Made by a program: the position numbers and the translations under genes. The notes beneath the pieces are model-generated. The model did no database searches. It was not told where the DNA came from and worked only from the letters and a program-made list of their open reading frames with translations. This document shows, one piece after another, positions 15,889 to 24,383 of a stretch of DNA of 64,000 bases (position 1 is its first letter; every line of letters begins with the position of its first letter). This DNA comes from Methylonatrum kenyense (lineage in GTDB: Bacteria > Pseudomonadota > Gammaproteobacteria > Nitrococcales > Aquisalimonadaceae), in assembly GCF_023195885.1 (NCBI RefSeq), contig NZ_JALPKO010000003.1, positions 124,001-188,000 on the forward strand, read 5' to 3'.

Positions 15889-18210
15889 ATGAGTATCACC
15901 CTGGATGATTACAGCGATCTGCTCGAGGATCTGGGGCAACACGCCTCCGAAGTGCTCAAGTCGTCCTGGCAGGAAGCGAGCCGTGCATTCAGCGTCCAGG
16001 GGCTGAAGCGCTACTACCTGGAAGGTGCGCGCAGCCTGCATTCGCTGGGCCGCGGCAACGAGCTGGTCATCGCCTTCATCCAGGAGGCTCCGGATCTGGC
16101 GCATGAACTGGGCGAGGATGCGGTTGGCGAGCTGGTGAGTTCCGCCATCCGCATGTATTCCAAGACCAGCGCCGCGGTCATCACCCTGCTGATCTCCGTC
16201 AGCCCCACGGCAGCCCGCAAGCTCGGCGACCTGTCGCTGTTCCAGGGTTTTCTTCGCCTGCTGGACAATCTGCTCGGCCAGGCCCCTCGCGGTGTGCGGC
16301 CGATGCTCGAACACCTGGACGAACTGCTTGCACACCTGACCCTGGGCGGGCTGCGGCGCTGGGCGACTTGGGGCGCGGAGGCACACCGCACCGATCTGGA
16401 GGCGCAGCAGGCCTATTTCTCGCTCGGGTCTCCCGAAGCACGATCGGTGTTCCAGAAGGAACGTCGCGGCACACTGTTCGTCAACGTCCAGCGGCGGATC
16501 AACATGTACCTGCGGGCACTCTGGGCGCGCGACTTCTTCATGCGGCCGACCAGTGGCGACTTCGAGTCCAAGGAGGGCTATCGCCCGTTCATCGAAGGCT
16601 TCACGATTTTTTTGCCGGATGCCTATGACGATGAGGCGGGGCTGACCGGCCTGGATCTGTATCGCGCGGCGGCCGCGCATGCGGCGGCGCATATGGTCTA
16701 CACCCGGGAGATGCAGGAGGACGAAAAGCCGCTGGCGCTGTTCGGGGTGCTTACCGAGCTGATCGAGGATGCCCGGGTCGAGACACTGGCGATCCGTGCG
16801 TTTCCCGGTCTGCGCCAGATCTGGAAGCCCCTGCACCATGCCGGACCCGAGGATGGCAATGAGGCGGCCGCGTTGATCGCGCGCACCGCCCGTGCACTGC
16901 TGGACCCGGACTACGAGGATGACGAGTATTTCGTGCATGCGGCGCGGACGCTGTTCAATGAACGTCTGGACCGTCTGGAGGAGCCGGGATTCAGCCGCCA
17001 GCTCGCCGCCGAGCTGGCCTCCCATTTTCCTTGGCAGAGCCACATCAATCCACGCAACGTCATGCCCGATGTGCGCTACCGGGACGACAACCGCTACATG
17101 TGGGCCTTCGGTCGCGAGGACGAGGATGCGGAGCTGGTGGCCGGCTCCAAGGGGCAGCAGGAGCGCCGTGACGTCACCATCATGGAGATGATCAACGAGC
17201 TCGATGTCCCCGGGGCCGGCGACGATGCGCAGCAGGTCTGGGTCCTGTCCACCGAGTTCTTCCGCGACTCCGAGGACGTCAGCATCAACCAGCAGGAAGG
17301 GCGCGAGCCCTTGTCCTTGCCATACCACTACCACGAGTGGGATTACCAGATGCAGCTGGAGCGGCCGCACTGGGTTACCTTGCTCGAGCGGCGGCCGCCG
17401 CTGGGTGAGCTGGAGGAGATCGAGGAACTTGCCAGCAAGCACCGGCCGATCATCTCGCGGTTGAAGTTCCTGATCGAGGCAATGCAGCCCCAGGGCGTGC
17501 AGCGCCAGCGCCGGCAGCCCGATGGTGACGAATTCGACCTCAATGCGCTGGTCGAGTCGCAGGTGGACCTGCGCATGCGGCGACAGCCCGATGAGCGTGT
17601 CTACATGCGTTCCATCCGCAAGGTCCGCGACCTGTCCGTGCTGGTGCTGCTCGACCTGTCCGAATCCACCAACGAGTACGTGCGCGGCACCGAGAACACC
17701 GTGGTCGGCCTGGCCCGTGAGGCAGCGGCGCTGCTGGCCGACGCGATCAACCGCATCGGTGATCCGTTTGCGATCCACGGTTTTTCCTCGGACGGACGCC
17801 ACGACGTGGAGTACTTCCGGTTCAAAGATTTCGATGCCCCTTACGACGACTACGCCAAGGCCCGCCTGGCCGGCATGACCGGGCAGTTGTCGACCCGCAT
17901 GGGCGCCGCGATTCGCCATGCCGGAGAGATGCTGCACCGGCAGGGGACGCAGAAAAAGCTGTTGCTGGTGCTGACCGACGGCGAACCGTCGGACACCGAT
18001 GTGCGGGATCCCCAGTACCTGCGGCAGGATGCCAAACGTGCGGTCGAGGAGGCCGCCAAAAAGGGCGTGTTCACCTTCTGCATGAGCCTGGATCCCTATG
18101 CCGATGAATACGTCGAGCGGATTTTCGGTGCCCAGCATTACATGGTGCTGGATAACGTCGAACGACTGCCCGAGAAACTGCCGATGCTGTACGCGGGACT
18201 GACGCGTTGA
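15889..18210 (+). CDS. cbbO: Rubisco activase adaptor CbbO with VWA domain
   Basis: A 773-residue partner of CbbQ that recognises Rubisco. The N-terminal two thirds are CbbO-specific; the C-terminal von Willebrand factor A domain has the MIDAS motif D589-x-S591-x-S593 (LVLLDLSESTNEY), and LVLTDGEPSDTD supplies the later acidic residues. Length and pairing with cbbQ fit the family. Confidence 0.95.
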   Translation: MSITLDDYSDLLEDLGQHASEVLKSSWQEASRAFSVQGLKRYYLEGARSLHSLGRGNELVIAFIQEAPDLAHELGEDAVGELVSSAIRMYSKTSAAVITLLISVSPTAARKLGDLSLFQGFLRLLDNLLGQAPRGVRPMLEHLDELLAHLTLGGLRRWATWGAEAHRTDLEAQQAYFSLGSPEARSVFQKERRGTLFVNVQRRINMYLRALWARDFFMRPTSGDFESKEGYRPFIEGFTIFLPDAYDDEAGLTGLDLYRAAAAHAAAHMVYTREMQEDEKPLALFGVLTELIEDARVETLAIRAFPGLRQIWKPLHHAGPEDGNEAAALIARTARALLDPDYEDDEYFVHAARTLFNERLDRLEEPGFSRQLAAELASHFPWQSHINPRNVMPDVRYRDDNRYMWAFGREDEDAELVAGSKGQQERRDVTIMEMINELDVPGAGDDAQQVWVLSTEFFRDSEDVSINQQEGREPLSLPYHYHEWDYQMQLERPHWVTLLERRPPLGELEEIEELASKHRPIISRLKFLIEAMQPQGVQRQRRQPDGDEFDLNALVESQVDLRMRRQPDERVYMRSIRKVRDLSVLVLLDLSESTNEYVRGTENTVVGLAREAAALLADAINRIGDPFAIHGFSSDGRHDVEYFRFKDFDAPYDDYAKARLAGMTGQLSTRMGAAIRHAGEMLHRQGTQKKLLLVLTDGEPSDTDVRDPQYLRQDAKRAVEEAAKKGVFTFCMSLDPYADEYVERIFGAQHYMVLDNVERLPEKLPMLYAGLTR

Positions 18211-18259
18211 CCCGGTCCGTCGCGGCTTGTAATGCCCGTCGAACCGCCAAGGAGCCCAC

Positions 18260-19276
18260 GTGACCACCCAGCCACGCGAGCCGGCACTGCCGCAGGTGAT
18301 GCTGAAGTCGGAGCTGCCCGAGCACCTGATTCGGCACGCAACGCTGCGCCAACTTCAGGTCTTCGAGGCCATTGTCCGTCTGGGCAGTTTCACCCGCGCG
18401 GCGGAAGAGCTGCATCTGACCCAGCCGACGGTCTCGATCCAGATCAAGAAACTGTCGACGGCTCTCGGGTTGCCATTGTTCGAGCATGTCGGTCGCCGTG
18501 CCGAGCCAACGGAAGTCGGCCTGCTGCTGTATGACACCTGTCGTGAAATGCTGGGTGCGCTGACCAATCTGGAAATGAAACTGGCGGAACTACATGGGCT
18601 GCAGCGTGGCCGGCTGCAACTGGCGGTTATCACCACGGCGCAGTATTTCGCGCCCAGCCTGTTGGGTCAGTTCGCGCGGCGCTATCCGGAAATCGAACTG
18701 GCGCTGGAAGTCAGCAACTTTGACCGGGTCCTGGATCGGCTGGCCAACAACCTGGACGACCTTTACATCATCGGCCATGTCCCGGAGCGGCTGCGCGACG
18801 TCGCGATCTACCCGTTCGCGCCCAACCCGCTGGTGGTGATGGCGAGCCGTGATCATCCGCTGGTCCGCCGGCGGCAGATCCCGCTGCAGGAACTGGAGAA
18901 GGAAACCTTCCTGATGCGGGAGCCGGGATCCGGTATCCGCGAGGCAACGCTGCGCCTGTTCGAGGCCCACGGCATCAGCCCCAGGGTGCGAATGGAGCTT
19001 GGCAGCAACGAGGCCATCAAGCAGGCGGTGATCGGCGGGCTCGGCGTGGCGGTGCTGTCGCTGCACACCCTGAGTGCAGAGGGTGCGGAAGGACCGGTGG
19101 CGCTGCTCGATGTGCAGCATTTCCCGATCCACCGCCAGTGGCACATCGTGCATCCCAAGAAAAAGGTGCTGTCCGTGGTGGCGCGCGCCTTTCTTGATTT
19201 CGCGATTCAGGACGAGGCGCGGCTGCGAGCCCAGATCGACGGCATGCTGGCCGCCTTCAAGGCGCAGACGGACTGA
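18260..19276 (+). CDS. cbbR: LysR-type regulator CbbR
   Basis: LysR-family activator of Calvin-cycle genes, 338 residues. The helix-turn-helix is at about residues 27-90 (LRQLQVFEAIVRLGSFTRAA), followed by the co-inducer-binding domain. The GTG start at 18260 is supported by GGAG 5 bases upstream, and gives an unusual 25-residue leader before the HTH. It is in the same orientation as, and directly after, cbbO, unlike the common divergent placement, so it may be autoregulated as part of the operon. Confidence 0.9.
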   Translation: MTTQPREPALPQVMLKSELPEHLIRHATLRQLQVFEAIVRLGSFTRAAEELHLTQPTVSIQIKKLSTALGLPLFEHVGRRAEPTEVGLLLYDTCREMLGALTNLEMKLAELHGLQRGRLQLAVITTAQYFAPSLLGQFARRYPEIELALEVSNFDRVLDRLANNLDDLYIIGHVPERLRDVAIYPFAPNPLVVMASRDHPLVRRRQIPLQELEKETFLMREPGSGIREATLRLFEAHGISPRVRMELGSNEAIKQAVIGGLGVAVLSLHTLSAEGAEGPVALLDVQHFPIHRQWHIVHPKKKVLSVVARAFLDFAIQDEARLRAQIDGMLAAFKAQTD

Positions 19277-19334
19277 GACCGTCGACCGAACAGAAACCGG
19301 GGCCGCCTTGTGCGGCCATGCAGAGGAAACAGCC

Positions 19335-19916
19335 ATGAGCGAACGACAGGCAAGCGGCCATTCAGCGATTACCGGCACGCAGTTCATCGATGCAAATGAG
19401 GCGATGCGTGGGCGCATGAGCCTGAGCGCGGCGCATCGGGATCAACGCCATCCGGTGACCGGCACGGGCATGGGGGCCGGACCCGCTCCGGTGGATACCC
19501 CCGCCAACGAGACCTGCGTGGTCTGCGCTCCGGCCACGCTGCGGCTGGCCGAGGAATTGTTCGAGCGCTGGAACGCGGCCCTGCAGACCGGCGATGCCGA
19601 TCGGGTCGTCGCCAATTACGCCGACGATGCGGTGCTGTTGCCGACCGTGTCGAATGTGCCGCGTACCTCGCCGGCGGAGATCCGCGATTACTTCCTGCAT
19701 TTCCTGCAGAAACAGCCGGTGGGCAGGATCAACCAGCGCAATGTCAAGTTCGGCTGCAACAAGCTGACCGATGCGGGCACCTACACCTTTCGGGTACGCG
19801 AGGGGACCGAGGTGCGGGAGGTCCCGGCCCGTTACACCTTCGTCTACGAACATCGGGATGGTGACTGGACGATCGTCCATCACCATTCGTCGATGATGCC
19901 GGCGGATGACGGCTGA
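19335..19916 (+). CDS. iota-class carbonic-anhydrase-like protein with CsoS2-type encapsulation motifs
   Basis: A 193-residue protein in two parts. Residues 1-60 are low-complexity and contain AITGTQFID (ITGT at 12-15) and HPVTGTGMG (VTGT at 41-44), matching the ITGTEYL/VTGT shell-binding motifs of CsoS2 encoded upstream. Residues about 66-190 are an NTF2/SnoaL (DUF4440, CaMKII-association-like) domain: AEELFERWNAALQTGDADRV, then RYTFVYEHRDGDWTIV and H182-H-H-S-S186. The HHHSS signature is that of iota-class carbonic anhydrases. A CVVC pair (61-64) joins the parts. A GAGG ribosome site precedes the ATG. Enzymatic function and encapsulation are inferred, not shown. Confidence 0.75.
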   Translation: MSERQASGHSAITGTQFIDANEAMRGRMSLSAAHRDQRHPVTGTGMGAGPAPVDTPANETCVVCAPATLRLAEELFERWNAALQTGDADRVVANYADDAVLLPTVSNVPRTSPAEIRDYFLHFLQKQPVGRINQRNVKFGCNKLTDAGTYTFRVREGTEVREVPARYTFVYEHRDGDWTIVHHHSSMMPADDG

Positions 19917-20034
19917 GCGTCAGTGAGCCGCCCGGCGCCCCGGGTTTCCGGTCGGAAGGGCCGGCGATCCTGGCGGCGGCCCGCAGCCAGCGACCACTGG
20001 GAAGATGGGTGCAAGGTGCGCGAGATCGGGCAGA

Positions 20035-20105
20035 CAAATAAGGCTTTGCTGATGTATTGTTGGATAAATATAAGTCTTCAGTAATATATAACTCTGCGGT
20101 GATGT
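20035..20105 (+). promoter_or_regulatory. AT-rich promoter region of sbtAB
   Basis: Within the 250-base gap before sbtA, about 60 bases are strikingly A+T-rich (runs such as GGATAAATATAAG and AGTAATATATAAC) in an otherwise GC-rich setting, as at the cbbL promoter. A TAATAT-type -10 and LysR-like T-N11-A spacings can be found. The rest of the gap (19917-20034) holds no gene that I can support. Confidence 0.4.
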
Positions 20106-20167
20106 GCGCTGCGCCATGGCGCCGGGTGCTCCACATCCCGCGGGCCTGTACCGGAGGTTGAGGAATC

Positions 20168-21115
20168 ATGGCATTTGAACCGGTCGTTCTGTTTTTCCTG
20201 CTCGGGGTTATTGCCGGTCTCGCCAAGTCGGATTTGAAGATTCCGACTGCGGTCTACGAAGCCTTGTCCGTGTACCTGCTTCTGGCCATCGGTATCACCG
20301 GCGGCGTGAAACTGGCGGAAAGCAGCCTGGTGCCGCTTATCCTGCCCGGTCTCGCCATTTTGGTGGTGGGCTGCCTGATTCCCCTTATCTGCTATCCGGT
20401 GTTGCTGTTTTTCGGCGGCATGAAACGGGCCGACTCGGCCTCGCTGGCGGCGCACTATGGGTCGGTCAGTGTGGTCACCTTCTCCGTTGCAGTTGCCTTC
20501 CTCGCGCAGGCCGGGATCGACTACGAGGGCCATATGGTCGTGTTTCTGGTGCTGCTGGAAATCCCGGCACTGGTGGTGGGGATCCTGCTGGCGCGCGCGG
20601 GCCTGCCGGGCAAGACGCGCTGGGGCATGACCCTTCGCGAGGTCTTCTTCGGCAAGAGTATCTTTCTGCTGATCGGCGGCCTGATCATCGGCTACGCTGC
20701 GGGGCCGGAACACATTGGCCCGATGGAGCCGTTGTTCTTTGATCTGTTCAAGGGCTTGCTGGCGTTTTTCCTGCTGGAGATGGGCCTGGTGGCGGCCAGC
20801 AAGATCGCGGATTTTCGGTATTACGGAAAATTCCTTTTGGGCTTCGCGGTGATCATGCCGATCTTTTCGGCGATTCTCGGTACCCTGCTCGGCTGGGGGC
20901 TCGGCATGAGCCTCGGTGGCACCCTGCTGTTGGCCACGCTTTATGCCAGTGCGTCTTATATCGCGGCGCCCGCGGCCATGCGTATTGCAGTACCGGAGGC
21001 CAATCCCGCACTATCCATCGGTGCAGCCTTGGGCGTGACGTTCCCGTTCAATATATTCGTGGGTGTGCCGCTGTATTTCTGGATGGCGGAAACGCTCTAT
21101 TCGATGGGAGGTTAA
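20168..21115 (+). CDS. sbtA: sodium-dependent bicarbonate transporter SbtA
   Basis: Inner-membrane Na+/HCO3- symporter of the SbtA (DUF897) family, 315 residues with about ten hydrophobic segments. Family-typical stretches include the N-terminal PVVLFFLLGVIAGLAKSDLKIP and AHYGSVSVVTF, and the late SASYIAAPAAMRIAVPEANP. It supplies bicarbonate for the carboxysome. The ATG follows GGAGGTTGAGG. It is 3 bases from the PII-like gene sbtB. Confidence 0.95.
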   Translation: MAFEPVVLFFLLGVIAGLAKSDLKIPTAVYEALSVYLLLAIGITGGVKLAESSLVPLILPGLAILVVGCLIPLICYPVLLFFGGMKRADSASLAAHYGSVSVVTFSVAVAFLAQAGIDYEGHMVVFLVLLEIPALVVGILLARAGLPGKTRWGMTLREVFFGKSIFLLIGGLIIGYAAGPEHIGPMEPLFFDLFKGLLAFFLLEMGLVAASKIADFRYYGKFLLGFAVIMPIFSAILGTLLGWGLGMSLGGTLLLATLYASASYIAAPAAMRIAVPEANPALSIGAALGVTFPFNIFVGVPLYFWMAETLYSMGG

Positions 21116-21118
21116 GCA

Positions 21119-21406
21119 GTGGAAGCCGACAACTACCTGCTGACGGTAGTCAGTGAATCCATCCTCGAGGATCGCCTGATCGACGAGATTCGCGAACTCG
21201 GTGCCACTGGTTACACCGTCACCGATGCCCGGGGTTGGGGGAAGCATGGCAAGCGTCGGGGCAAGTGGCAGCAGGATAGCAACGTCCAGATCCAGGTTGT
21301 GGGCCCCCGCGAGCTGTGCGAGGCCATCTGCGCCCGATTCAAGGAAGAGTACCAGACGGATTTCGGCCTGCTGCTGTTGATCTCACCGGTGGAAGTCAAG
21401 AACTGA
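21119..21406 (+). CDS. sbtB: PII-like SbtA partner SbtB
   Basis: A 95-residue PII-superfamily trimer protein that regulates SbtA in response to adenine nucleotides. The beta-alpha-beta pattern (YLLTVVSESILEDRLIDEIRELGATGYTV), a basic T-loop (ARGWGKHGKRRGKW) and the second half (VQIQVVGPRELCEAICARF) fit SbtB. It begins at a GTG after GGGAGG and overlaps the sbtA operon closely. Confidence 0.9.
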   Translation: MEADNYLLTVVSESILEDRLIDEIRELGATGYTVTDARGWGKHGKRRGKWQQDSNVQIQVVGPRELCEAICARFKEEYQTDFGLLLLISPVEVKN

Positions 21407-21427
21407 TCGGACTGGTCTCCGATTGGC

Positions 21428-22396
21428 TCAGGCCTCCGCACCATGGGCCAGCGAAGTCGCAAGTTCCTCCGGGTCCGCGTTGCCACCCGTCACAACCACC
21501 ACGATATCGCCGGATCCCGGAATTTCTCCGGGGTCCATCTGCCGAAGCAACGCCACTCCGGCAACGCCGCCCGGTTCGGCCACAATGTGGTCGTCCATCA
21601 GCAGGCCGGCAACGGCGTTTTGCAGGGCTGCGTCGCCAATCTGCAGCAGCTGGTCCGTGGTCGCACGGCAGTAGCTGTAACTGTGTTGGCCAACCTCCGC
21701 CGCCGCCAGGCTTTTTGCCCAACTGCGGACGGATGGCAGGCGTCGTGGCCCACCGAGGCTCCAGGCATGGGCCATGCTGGCCGCTCCCTGCGGTTCGACG
21801 CCGATCAGTGCAGCGCCGGGCCGCGAAGCCTTCAGCGCCAGTCCGATCCCGCTGATCAGGCCGCCACCGCCGATGGGGCAGATCACGGTATCGGCTTGCG
21901 GTGCCTGCGCCAGGATCTCGAGCCCGACCGTTCCCTGTCCGGCAATGATGCGTTCATCATCATAGGGATGCACCAGAGTCAGGCCCTGCTGTTTCACCAG
22001 TCGGTGCATCCGCTCCCATGCGGCATTGATGTCGCCATGCAGGATGACTTCGGCGCCCAGTGCCCGGCTGTTGCGCACCTTTGTCGGACTCGCGTTTTCC
22101 GGCATGACGATGGTCACCGGCACCTGCCGCCGACGTGCTGCCCAGGCCAGTCCCAGGGCGTGATTGCCGGCGGAAACGGCGCCGAGACCCGGCCGCAGTT
22201 CGGCATCGCTGGCGCTCAGCAACCAGTTCAATGCGCCACGTGGCTTGAATGAGCCGGTCGTCTGTAACGACTCCAGCTTCAGCCAGACAGGCCGCTGCAA
22301 CCGCTCGGACAACTGTCGGGCCGGAATCAGCGGCGTTGTCGGCAGGGTATCTGCGAGGCGCATCGCCGCAGCATGGACGTCGTCGGCGGTCAACAT
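21428..22396 (-). CDS. PLP-dependent threonine/serine dehydratase family protein
   Basis: Fold-type II PLP enzyme, 322 residues, of the threonine dehydratase/serine racemase group. The PLP lysine lies in GSFKPRGA (K51), the phosphate-binding loop is GGGGLISG, and SAGNHALGLAWAA is the substrate loop. No C-terminal ACT regulatory domain is present, so it is a catabolic-type or racemase-like enzyme rather than biosynthetic IlvA. Its ATG overlaps the end of the DUF123 gene by 7 bases. Substrate cannot be fixed from sequence. Confidence 0.88.
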   Translation of the reverse strand: MLTADDVHAAAMRLADTLPTTPLIPARQLSERLQRPVWLKLESLQTTGSFKPRGALNWLLSASDAELRPGLGAVSAGNHALGLAWAARRRQVPVTIVMPENASPTKVRNSRALGAEVILHGDINAAWERMHRLVKQQGLTLVHPYDDERIIAGQGTVGLEILAQAPQADTVICPIGGGGLISGIGLALKASRPGAALIGVEPQGAASMAHAWSLGGPRRLPSVRSWAKSLAAAEVGQHSYSYCRATTDQLLQIGDAALQNAVAGLLMDDHIVAEPGGVAGVALLRQMDPGEIPGSGDIVVVVTGGNADPEELATSLAHGAEA

Positions 22397-22803
22397 CCCG
22401 GTTCAACTCCCGCACCACGCCCGATCTTGAACGTAGCCCATGGGCAGAACGGCGTCCCGCCAAGAAATCGCAGGTGGCTGCCGCAGCCCTTGCGGCAATC
22501 CGATGCACCAAAGCCGTGTATCGGCAGGGATCCGCCAAGGCTTTGATGGAGTGTACATTCCGGCAAAGTCGAGAGGCGCAGGTCGATGATCCGGGCATCC
22601 GTGCTCGACAGCAGGTAATCGATATGCCAACGCTGTCGCTTGTCCTGGCGCAGATGGCGCAGCAGGCGCGCCTGCATGCCCCGTCTGGCGCTGCCGGTGT
22701 AGAGGTACAAGCCGCGGCAAAACACGTATTCTCCAAGAGCACCGATGCGCAGTTGATCGGGTTGTTCGAGCCAGATCAGCAGTTGATAGCTCTGTGCGGG
22801 CAT
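22390..22803 (-). CDS. DUF123 (GIY-YIG-like) protein
   Basis: A 137-residue protein from the ATG at 22803 (MPAQSYQLLIWLEQPDQL). The features GEYVFCRGLYLYTGSARRGMQARLLRH and WHIDYLLS are typical of DUF123, a GIY-YIG-related domain sometimes fused to endonuclease III. The cysteine-containing C-terminal half (SDCRKGCGSHLRFLG) matches the family. Function is unproven. Upstream in-frame codons overlap the divergent lipoprotein gene and were not used. Confidence 0.82.
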   Translation of the reverse strand: MPAQSYQLLIWLEQPDQLRIGALGEYVFCRGLYLYTGSARRGMQARLLRHLRQDKRQRWHIDYLLSSTDARIIDLRLSTLPECTLHQSLGGSLPIHGFGASDCRKGCGSHLRFLGGTPFCPWATFKIGRGAGVEPGC

Positions 22804-22858
22804 TGCGTCCCTGTCACGCTGGGGCCGAAAATCGGGATGAATTGGCGGGAGAAGCGAG

Positions 22859-23785
22859 ATGCACCATCGTCTCATAATTGTTGCCCTGGCAGTGTCCCTG
22901 CTGGCCGCCTGCGCGTCTCAGCCCGAGTTTGACAAGCAGGCCAGCGAGACCCGCAGCTATCTTTGCGGTGATCGCGAGGTCAGCGTTGCCATCTTCGACG
23001 ATCATGTACGGATCCTGTCGGATGAGGAGACGCGGCTCTTGCCGGAGCCGGCGGCTTTCGGCTCTCGCTATCAGGCAATGGGCGAGCCGCCTGCCGCGAC
23101 GTACTGGTCGCGTGGTGATCGTGCGCTGGTGCAGAAGGCGGGTGAGCAGTTACCCGAATGTCGCCGCCTGCATCCGCTGCCGGAGACCCTGAAGGCCAGT
23201 GGCAACGAGCCCTTCTGGAACCTGATTCTGGAACAGGATGCCCTCGCCTTCCGTACCTTTGATCAGGAGCAGATGCTGGAAAGCGACACCGTCATCCGGC
23301 AGGGAGAGACGGTGCATGCAGCATCGGGTGATGCCCGCCTGCGCGCCCATTTCGAGCGGACCATCTGCAAGGACAACATGACCGGCATGCCGTATCCCTA
23401 TCGGGTCAAGGTCCTGTTTGCGGATCGGGATTACGCCGGCTGCGGCGGTGACCCGCTGGACCTGCTGCGCGGCCGATGGCGCATTACCGCCGTCGACGGC
23501 CGAACCGTGGACGGCGATGCACGCGCGGATATCCGCTTTGACGACGAGGGACGTGTCTCCGGTCGCGCCGCCTGCAACAGCTTTCATGGTCCGTTCGAGA
23601 TCACCGGCGAATCCCTCCGGATCGGCTCGCTGGCAACCACGATGATGGCCTGCGAGCCGGAGCTGATGCGGCTCGAGTCGCGCATACTGCGGGAACTGGA
23701 GCAGGTAACGCGGTTCGGTATCGACGACGGCGGCAGGCTGCGCTTGTACAGTGCCGGGGGCCGGCTGATCGAAGCGCGGCGGTAG
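22859..23785 (+). CDS. lipoprotein with C-terminal META (HslJ-like) domain
   Basis: A 308-residue secreted lipoprotein: signal with lipobox LLAAC (Cys at about residue 18), a first half with a COG3650-like region (ASGNEPFWNLILEQDALAF) and a META domain from about residue 205 (LRGRWRITAVDGRTV ... GRAACNSFHGPFEITGESLRIGSLATTMMAC). META proteins are linked to envelope stress or motility, but this one's role is unknown. Divergent from DUF123. Confidence 0.85.
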   Translation: MHHRLIIVALAVSLLAACASQPEFDKQASETRSYLCGDREVSVAIFDDHVRILSDEETRLLPEPAAFGSRYQAMGEPPAATYWSRGDRALVQKAGEQLPECRRLHPLPETLKASGNEPFWNLILEQDALAFRTFDQEQMLESDTVIRQGETVHAASGDARLRAHFERTICKDNMTGMPYPYRVKVLFADRDYAGCGGDPLDLLRGRWRITAVDGRTVDGDARADIRFDDEGRVSGRAACNSFHGPFEITGESLRIGSLATTMMACEPELMRLESRILRELEQVTRFGIDDGGRLRLYSAGGRLIEARR

Positions 23786-23922
23786 CAACGCCGCGATCCG
23801 GTCCCGCCGGCCTGCGTGCGGGGGGCGGGCTTCGTCGCTTTGCAACGCCGCTGCGGACCGATACGCTGGGGCGTGGTCTTGTCCGGCTGTTCCCCGAACA
23901 CGGACGCCGTTCGGGAGTATGC

Positions 23923-24369
23923 ATGGCCTGGCTGCTGGCGCTGCACATCATTTTCCTGCTTTTCTGGGCTGCAGCGCTTCTCTACCTGCCGGTCCTTCTG
24001 GCCGCAGCGGCGACGAACCGGCTGGAATTCGTCGCCACGCCGCCGGCACGGCAGGCGTCCCTTCACCGGTTCGTCTACACCCATGTCGCGACGCCGGCCG
24101 CACTGCTTGCGATCATCAGCGGAACGGCGGTGTTCCTCTGGGATCGCAACGTTGAACTCTGGCTGATCCTGAAGCTGGCTGTCGTCTCGTTGCTGGTGCT
24201 CGGGCATGCCGCTCTCGGGCTGATGATCCTGCGGCGGGAATCCGGACAGGGCAGTCACGGTGCGCTGGGACCGTGGCTGTTCACCGCTTTTGCCAGCCTG
24301 TTGATGCTGGTCATCATCTGGCTGGTGCTTGCCAAGCCGGTGCTTGATACCGGGGCCTGGGCGGTTTGA
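23923..24369 (+). CDS. four-helix CopD/HemJ-like membrane protein
   Basis: A 148-residue inner-membrane protein with four predicted helices and histidines in LALHIIFLLFW, LHRFVYTHVATPAALL and LGHAALGLMI. The pattern resembles CopD-domain and HemJ-type (UPF0093) proteins. It sits next to a haem-copper oxidase operon, so a role in haem or copper supply is plausible but inferred. The preceding 137-base gap shows nothing notable. Confidence 0.75.
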   Translation: MAWLLALHIIFLLFWAAALLYLPVLLAAAATNRLEFVATPPARQASLHRFVYTHVATPAALLAIISGTAVFLWDRNVELWLILKLAVVSLLVLGHAALGLMILRRESGQGSHGALGPWLFTAFASLLMLVIIWLVLAKPVLDTGAWAV

Positions 24370-24383
24370 TGTTGCCGCGATTG

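Noticed and set aside
15865-18267. 800-codon ORF antisense to cbbO
   Set aside because: Shadow of cbbO, which carries a proper VWA domain; the antisense product has no recognisable domain.
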